A stretch of 10,824 bases of DNA. Source: an uncultured Sulfurimonas sp. Lineage in GTDB: Bacteria > Campylobacterota > Campylobacteria > Campylobacterales > Sulfurimonadaceae. The stretch lies in the NCBI GenBank assembly GCA_937914675.1, contig CALDOC010000077.1:1-10824 (forward strand), given 5' to 3'. Shown here in pieces: positions 7,093 to 10,824 of the stretch. The position numbers were made by a program, and so were the translations under genes. The number at the start of each line of letters is the position of its first letter. Within the stretch, counting starts at the first letter, position 1. The notes under the pieces are model-generated. The model ran no database searches and was not told the origin of the DNA. It was given only the letters and a program-made list of their open reading frames with translations.

Positions 7093-7101
7093 ACATGATT
7101 T
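7093..7101 (+). promoter_or_regulatory. Mirrored 9-bp word, kinase side
   Basis: ACATGATTT, the exact inverted partner of 7006-7014. It lies 13 bases after the candidate -10 box and directly before the GAGGGTGA ribosome binding site of the 7117 ORF. Confidence 0.4.
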
Positions 7102-7116
7102 GAGGGTGAATTCGCT

Positions 7117-7164
7117 ATGCTAAACGAAGAGAAAGAGTCGAAGAAAAAAAGTTGGCGTTCATGA
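7117..7164 (+). other. 15-codon upstream ORF, or 5' end of the kinase out of frame
   Basis: ATG at 7117 is preceded by GAGGGTGA (7102-7109), the best ribosome binding site near the kinase. The ORF encodes MLNEEKESKKKSWRS and stops at TGA 7162-7164, which overlaps an in-frame kinase ATG at 7161 (ATGA). It is one base out of frame with the kinase, and the frames would join if the run of seven A (7144-7150) had eight. It could be a coupled leader peptide, a slippage or -1 frameshift site giving a longer kinase, or the result of a missing A in the sequence. Confidence 0.5.
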
Positions 7165-7835
7165 AAGAGATGCTCGACAACATCGCTCATCAATGGAGAC
7201 AGCCACTCGCTCAAATCAACTCCACCGTTGGCGCGATAGACAAGTTGCTTTACGATAAAAACGTTCATGACCCGCTTTTGGAAGAGAAACTACAAGAGAT
7301 AGAAGCTCTCACTAAATATATGTCAAACACCATTGACGATTTTAAGGGATATTTTGCAAACAACAACTCAAAAGCAAAAGTTTTTTTAAGAGACGTAGTA
7401 GAACAATCCATAGCTATAGTTAGAGCCAACTTAGAAGAAAATCAAATCGCGATCGAGACGAAGATGGACGCGAATTATGAGTGCGAGTGTTATGCAAATG
7501 AACTTAAACAGATAATCGTAGTTCTTTTTAACAACGCTAAAGACGCCCTCTTGGATAGAAACGTGTATCAGGCCAACATAGAAGTCGAGATCGCTTTGAA
7601 CGATGGCGAGTACGCGATTAATATCTATGACAACGCGGGTGGAATAAGTAAAAGCGTTAGAGAAAAAATGTTTGAGCCTTACTACACGACAAAGCACAAA
7701 TCGCAAGGGAGTGGATTGGGTTTGTACATGTCGCGAAAAATCATACGAGAGCGCTTCCATGGCGAGATAAACGTGAGCAACGTAAACAAAGGCAGCCGTT
7801 TTTCAATCGTGTTTCCAAAGGAAAATTTATCATGA
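7161..7835 (+). CDS. Short soluble sensor-less histidine kinase
   Basis: Two-component histidine kinase core with nothing attached. Numbering from the ATG at 7161 (224 residues): H-box IAHQWRQPL with the phospho-accepting His10; N-box with N124 and N125 in LFNNAKDAL; G1 YDNAGG with Asp157; F-box FEPYYTTK (171-178); G2 GSGLGL (183-188). The HisKA and HATPase_c parts are complete, but there is no TM segment, PAS, HAMP or other input domain, so the signal must come from a partner. The start is uncertain. TTG 7152 is in frame but lacks a good ribosome binding site, as does ATG 7161. The strong site belongs to the out-of-frame ATG at 7117, whose stop overlaps this ATG. The open frame extends upstream to a TGA at 7107-7109 without another usual start. 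The stop overlaps the regulator ATG (ATGA), so the two are co-translated. Confidence 0.88.
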   Translation: MKEMLDNIAHQWRQPLAQINSTVGAIDKLLYDKNVHDPLLEEKLQEIEALTKYMSNTIDDFKGYFANNNSKAKVFLRDVVEQSIAIVRANLEENQIAIETKMDANYECECYANELKQIIVVLFNNAKDALLDRNVYQANIEVEIALNDGEYAINIYDNAGGISKSVREKMFEPYYTTKHKSQGSGLGLYMSRKIIRERFHGEINVSNVNKGSRFSIVFPKENLS

Positions 7836-8527
7836 GCGAAGACAAATACTCGTATGAAATACTATACGTAGAGGATGAAGCGGAAGTAAGACGTAATTAC
7901 GTTTCTTATCTTAAACGTTTTTTTCACACCGTGCATGAAGCGGGCGACGCGAAAGAAGCCCTAAAAATATATCAAACCAAAAATCCGTCCATATTGATTG
8001 TCGACATTAACCTACCGGGAAAAAGTGGCGTGGATTTTCTCAAAGAGATAAGAGAGGGCGACCATGCGATAAAGGCGATTATGCTCACGGCGAACTCGGA
8101 CGTAGAAACGCTTGTTGCCGCGACGGAGCTAAAATTGACCAAATATCTTATAAAACCAGTCTCTCGCCTTGACCTTAAAAACGCTCTTTTTTTAGCGATG
8201 GAGGAGATGTTAAACTATAGGACAATCGCAAATAAAATAATTAAAATAAAAGATTCTTGCTATTGGGATCAAGAAAATAAAAAGCTGATGAAAGAGGACG
8301 AAGCTCTCAATCTAACGAAAAAAGAGATAGAGCTTTTAAGTCTACTCTTTACAAATACGCGCAAAACGTTTAGTAGCGACGATATAATCTATGAGTTGTG
8401 GTATGACGCGGATGAGCCAAAAAACGACGCGCTTAAGACGTTGATTAAGCATTTGAGAAAAAAACTGCCAAAAGATACGATAAAAAACGTCTTTGGCGTT
8501 GGTTATAAGATAGAAGCGCAAACATGA
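7832..8527 (+). CDS. OmpR-family response regulator
   Basis: 231 residues. The receiver domain (about 5-125) has the full set: acidic pair E14/D15, phospho-acceptor Asp58 in ILIVDINLPG, Thr86 and Lys108 in YLIKPV. The C-terminal winged-helix DNA-binding domain (about 140-228) has the OmpR/PhoB pattern LTKKEIELLSLL and the terminal FGVGYKI. It is therefore a phosphorylation-controlled transcription factor, most likely phosphorylated by the overlapping kinase. AAGGA precedes its ATG by about ten bases. The target is unknown. The divergent promoter region with the mirrored ACATGATTT words is the natural first candidate, which would put the GTPase/OmpA operon under its control; that is inference. 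Forty-two bases separate it from the convergent gene downstream, with no clear terminator. Confidence 0.93.
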   Translation: MSEDKYSYEILYVEDEAEVRRNYVSYLKRFFHTVHEAGDAKEALKIYQTKNPSILIVDINLPGKSGVDFLKEIREGDHAIKAIMLTANSDVETLVAATELKLTKYLIKPVSRLDLKNALFLAMEEMLNYRTIANKIIKIKDSCYWDQENKKLMKEDEALNLTKKEIELLSLLFTNTRKTFSSDDIIYELWYDADEPKNDALKTLIKHLRKKLPKDTIKNVFGVGYKIEAQT

Positions 8528-8569
8528 TTCCAAGCGTTAAGTTGGATCTTGAGCTTTGAGAGCTTTAAA

Positions 8570-10756
8570 TTATTCGTTTGCTTCGATTCTATTTCTACCA
8601 AATTCTCTAGCTTTGTATAAGTTGTCGTCCGCTTCTTTGTATAGCGCGTCTTTCACTATCTCTTGTTCGTAAGACTTTGTTGCGAGTCCCATGGAAACCG
8701 TCATGTATTGGCTCATTTGATTGTTCTCATGTTGGATTTTTAAGTTCTCTACGTTTTGTCTTATGGCGTCTGCAAAAGAATACGCTTGCGTTGGAGTTTG
8801 AGATTCAAAAAGAACGCCAAAGGCTTCACCGCTGAGTCTAAAAGATTTGTCGCTTGCTTTTTCTAGAGAATTCTGCAACAACTTTGCAAGGTTTATCAGA
8901 ATGCTATCTCCATTTTTCTGCCCGTAGTAATCATTGTATTCTTTAAAAAAGTCGATTTTCATAATCAACAATGAGAGATGATTTTTATGTTCTTTTACTT
9001 TTTCCATTTTTTTTGGAAAAAATTCATTGAAGTGTTTTCTGCTGTATAAGCCAGTTAAAGCGTCAGTCTCCAAAAGTTCTTCAATCCTCTTTTTGTCCGT
9101 AATGTCGATGCGTATGGCGGTGTAGCCGACTTTATATCCATTTATGTCAAATATAGGATAAATGGTCGCGTCAACCCAATAAAAACCACCCTCTTTCGTT
9201 CTATTTTTAATCTCTCCATGCCAAGTTTTGTTGAGCGTTATGGTCTCCCATAAGGAGTCGTAGAGTCTAGCGTCCATGTCGCTGTGTTTGACCATGGCGT
9301 GACTTCTTCCAAGAAGTTCTTCTTGCGAGTATCCGCTTATTCGGCTAAACGCTTCTGAGACGTACGTAATTCTTCCATGAGCGTCGGTAGAGGAGGTGAT
9401 GATGTTTTTATCTACCAAATTGACGTAATCTAGGATTTTTTTCTCATTGTATTTTGAACTTTTTAGAAGCGAATCGATCTCTTTTTTGTCTGTAACGTCA
9501 ACTCGAATGGCGGTGTAGCCGATTTTTTTGTTTTCTTCGTTGAATATTGGGTATATGGTCGCTTTAACCCAGTAAAAACTATCGTCTTTTCTTCTGTTTT
9601 TAAGTTCTCCGCTCCATGTTTCATCTTGCGTAATTGTCGACCATAGCTCTTCATAGATTTTTTGAGGCATGTCTTTATGCTTTAACATAGAGTGTTTTTT
9701 GCCTAAAAGTTCATCTCTCGAATAACCGCTTATGGAACAAAAAGCTTCAGACACCGAGATGATTTTTCCCTTCAAATCCGTAGAAGACGTTATGACGTTC
9801 ATATCCACGAGCGTAAGGTACTCTTTAATCTTCTTTTCGTTTGCCAAGAGAGCTTTAGTGTCATTTTTAATTTTGTTTTTCATTTTATAAAATTGTTTAC
9901 TCATATAGCCAATTTCATCGTCATAGAAGATCTTGTTGTCACTCTTTGAATCTATAGAATCTTTAAATTTATGGATTTCCTCTGTCAAATATGAGATTGG
10001 ATTGAGAATTTTCATAAACATGAGAAAGAAAAATAGCGCCGTCACTATAAAAAACGCGATTATTACGTAAGTTAAATTTTTTGCGTTTAAATCTATGTCG
10101 TTTTTGAGATTGTTTATCTGTATTGTGGTTCTGTTTTCTAGATGCGTTAAAAACTCGTCTATTGGAAGCATAATTTTCTCTTTTGCTTGTAAATACTCAA
10201 GTGAATGCAAAATTTCTATAGCTTTTCGTTGCTCTTTATGAACGCAAAGGTTCCCTTTTTCATCTTTAGAAAGAGAAGCGGCCATATTTATGGCGTCAAT
10301 TTCCAGCGCTACAAGCTTGTCGGAGTTATTTTGCGCGTCGGCAAGTTTTTGATACTCAAAAGCGTCAAAAGGAAGTTTTTTAATTATCTCTTTTAAAGCT
10401 TTTTTTTCTTCGAGAGGGTGCCTTATGGAGCGCTCGGGTTCAAGTAAATCCCAATATATGAGATTATAATTTAAGGGTCTCCGTGTCTCGCCGTTTCTAA
10501 TGCTTAACACGTTGTAATAAATTTCTTTATACTTTTCATCCAAAGTTATGGAGTAGAGTCTGGAGTACTTGCTCAAATCATCAGAACTCTGTCTTAAAAC
10601 TTTTGAATACATAATCATTTCATGTCTGTCTACAACTAACTTATCAAGCTTGTACGCGCTTTCTCTTTCTTGATGGACCGTAAAAAAAAGGACCCAAAGC
10701 AGAAGCGTCACCGCGCTTACCATCAGTAAAAAAAAGTTTTTTATCTCTATACCCAT
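8570..10756 (-). CDS. Membrane PAS-PAS-GGDEF protein with degenerate active site
   Basis: 728 residues. TM1 spans about 8-27, a helical periplasmic sensor region about 28-228, TM2 about 228-248, a HAMP-like linker about 249-303, two PAS/PAC domains about 316-427 and 447-558, and a GGDEF domain about 563-727. The PAS domains are tandem copies. In the GGDEF domain the loop reads SGEAF (642-646). The residue matching the metal-binding Asp327 of PleD is Lys600 (MKID where LDID is usual), and the I-site Arg is Lys (KxxD, 633-636). Other features such as FKEYND and ADDNLYKAREFGRNR are normal. Loss of both the metal ligand and the fourth loop residue makes cyclase activity doubtful; it may act by binding or partner contact. 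The ATG at 10756 has AGGA ten bases upstream and a TATAAT box behind it. It is monocistronic within the window, convergent with the regulator. Confidence 0.9.
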   Translation of the reverse strand: MGIEIKNFFLLMVSAVTLLLWVLFFTVHQERESAYKLDKLVVDRHEMIMYSKVLRQSSDDLSKYSRLYSITLDEKYKEIYYNVLSIRNGETRRPLNYNLIYWDLLEPERSIRHPLEEKKALKEIIKKLPFDAFEYQKLADAQNNSDKLVALEIDAINMAASLSKDEKGNLCVHKEQRKAIEILHSLEYLQAKEKIMLPIDEFLTHLENRTTIQINNLKNDIDLNAKNLTYVIIAFFIVTALFFFLMFMKILNPISYLTEEIHKFKDSIDSKSDNKIFYDDEIGYMSKQFYKMKNKIKNDTKALLANEKKIKEYLTLVDMNVITSSTDLKGKIISVSEAFCSISGYSRDELLGKKHSMLKHKDMPQKIYEELWSTITQDETWSGELKNRRKDDSFYWVKATIYPIFNEENKKIGYTAIRVDVTDKKEIDSLLKSSKYNEKKILDYVNLVDKNIITSSTDAHGRITYVSEAFSRISGYSQEELLGRSHAMVKHSDMDARLYDSLWETITLNKTWHGEIKNRTKEGGFYWVDATIYPIFDINGYKVGYTAIRIDITDKKRIEELLETDALTGLYSRKHFNEFFPKKMEKVKEHKNHLSLLIMKIDFFKEYNDYYGQKNGDSILINLAKLLQNSLEKASDKSFRLSGEAFGVLFESQTPTQAYSFADAIRQNVENLKIQHENNQMSQYMTVSMGLATKSYEQEIVKDALYKEADDNLYKAREFGRNRIEANE
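9083..9418 (-). repeat. PAS tandem copy 2 (coding repeat)
   Basis: Codons about 447-558 of the membrane PAS-PAS-GGDEF gene. They repeat the preceding PAS domain with an offset of 131 codons. By eye about 70 of 111 aligned residues are identical, including SSTD, ISGYS, ELLG and YTAIR. Confidence 0.85.
9476..9811 (-). repeat. PAS tandem copy 1 (coding repeat)
   Basis: Codons about 316-427 of the same gene, partner of copy 2. Both carry the GYTAIR...D.TDKK ending that joins PAS to the next domain, so the pair looks like an internal gene duplication. Confidence 0.85.
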
Positions 10757-10788
10757 TTGGCACCATTCCTAATCGAGAAATTGAAGAT

Positions 10789-10794
10789 ATTATA
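10789..10794 (-). promoter_or_regulatory. Candidate -10 box of the membrane PAS-PAS-GGDEF gene
   Basis: Perfect TATAAT on the minus strand, 32 bases upstream of the ATG. The -35 region holds no recognisable consensus. Confidence 0.5.
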
Positions 10795-10824
10795 CTTTAC
10801 TCTGCTTGTGGAATACTTTAAGGT

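Noticed and set aside
7026..7268. 80-codon minus-strand ORF overlapping the kinase start.
   Set aside because: It is antisense to the conserved kinase H-box and crosses the promoter region; its protein has no recognisable feature. Treated as a shadow, like the other antisense ORFs in typA, the kinase and the PAS-GGDEF gene.
3062..8527. Higher GC in the operon and kinase region than in cca and the 3'-side gene, as a sign of horizontal transfer.
   Set aside because: Hand counts of a few 60-base samples show typA just as GC-rich, and no integrase, repeat or tRNA border is seen.
8529..8546. TCCAA-N8-TTGGA inverted repeat between the regulator and the membrane PAS-GGDEF gene as a terminator.
   Set aside because: The stem is only 5 bp with an 8-base loop and has no T run on either side.
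10755..10775. TGGCAC upstream of the membrane PAS-GGDEF gene as a sigma-54 -24 element.
   Set aside because: No GC-containing -12 element follows at the required spacing, and it reads on the strand opposite to the gene.

Overview
The window most likely comes from a member of the Campylobacterota (Sulfurimonas-like). The TypA sequence has the look of that group, the DNA is fairly AT-rich, promoters are dominated by TATAAT-type -10 boxes with poor -35 boxes, and the histidine kinase has the 'IAHQWRQPL' H-box common there. The genus is not resolved. I see no mobile element, CRISPR array, tRNA or rRNA, and no gene-free stretch longer than about 150 bases.

Layout. (1) 1-1067, minus: a tRNA CCA-adding nucleotidyltransferase, cut by the left edge and apparently starting at an AUU codon. 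(2) 1201-3003, plus: typA/bipA, divergent from cca, ended by a perfect 14-bp terminator hairpin. (3) 3062-6985, minus: a tightly packed four-gene operon. In transcription order it encodes a coiled-coil protein, a membrane protein with a cytoplasmic roadblock/LC7-like region plus periplasmic BON-like and OmpA domains, a Rab/Ras-like small GTPase, and a PAS-GGDEF protein whose active site is degenerate but whose c-di-GMP inhibitory site is intact. (4) 7117-8527, plus: a very short soluble histidine kinase and an OmpR-type response regulator, divergent from the operon. (5) 8570-10756, minus: a two-TM, double-PAS, GGDEF-family membrane protein, also with a degenerate active site.

The most interesting part is 3.0-8.5 kb. 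The operon looks like an envelope-spanning switch. The GTPase would act on the cytoplasmic side, the roadblock-like region of the OmpA protein is its candidate partner, the OmpA domain would hold peptidoglycan, the coiled-coil protein could be a scaffold, and the GGDEF-like protein could read c-di-GMP. The divergent kinase/regulator pair shares the promoter region, where the same 9-bp word (ACATGATTT) sits in mirrored positions ahead of both transcription units. The physical layout and motifs are read from the sequence; the joint function is inference.

The kinase start is also unusual. A strong ribosome binding site leads into a 15-codon ORF that is one base out of frame with the kinase at a run of seven A and ends in an ATGA overlap with the kinase ATG.
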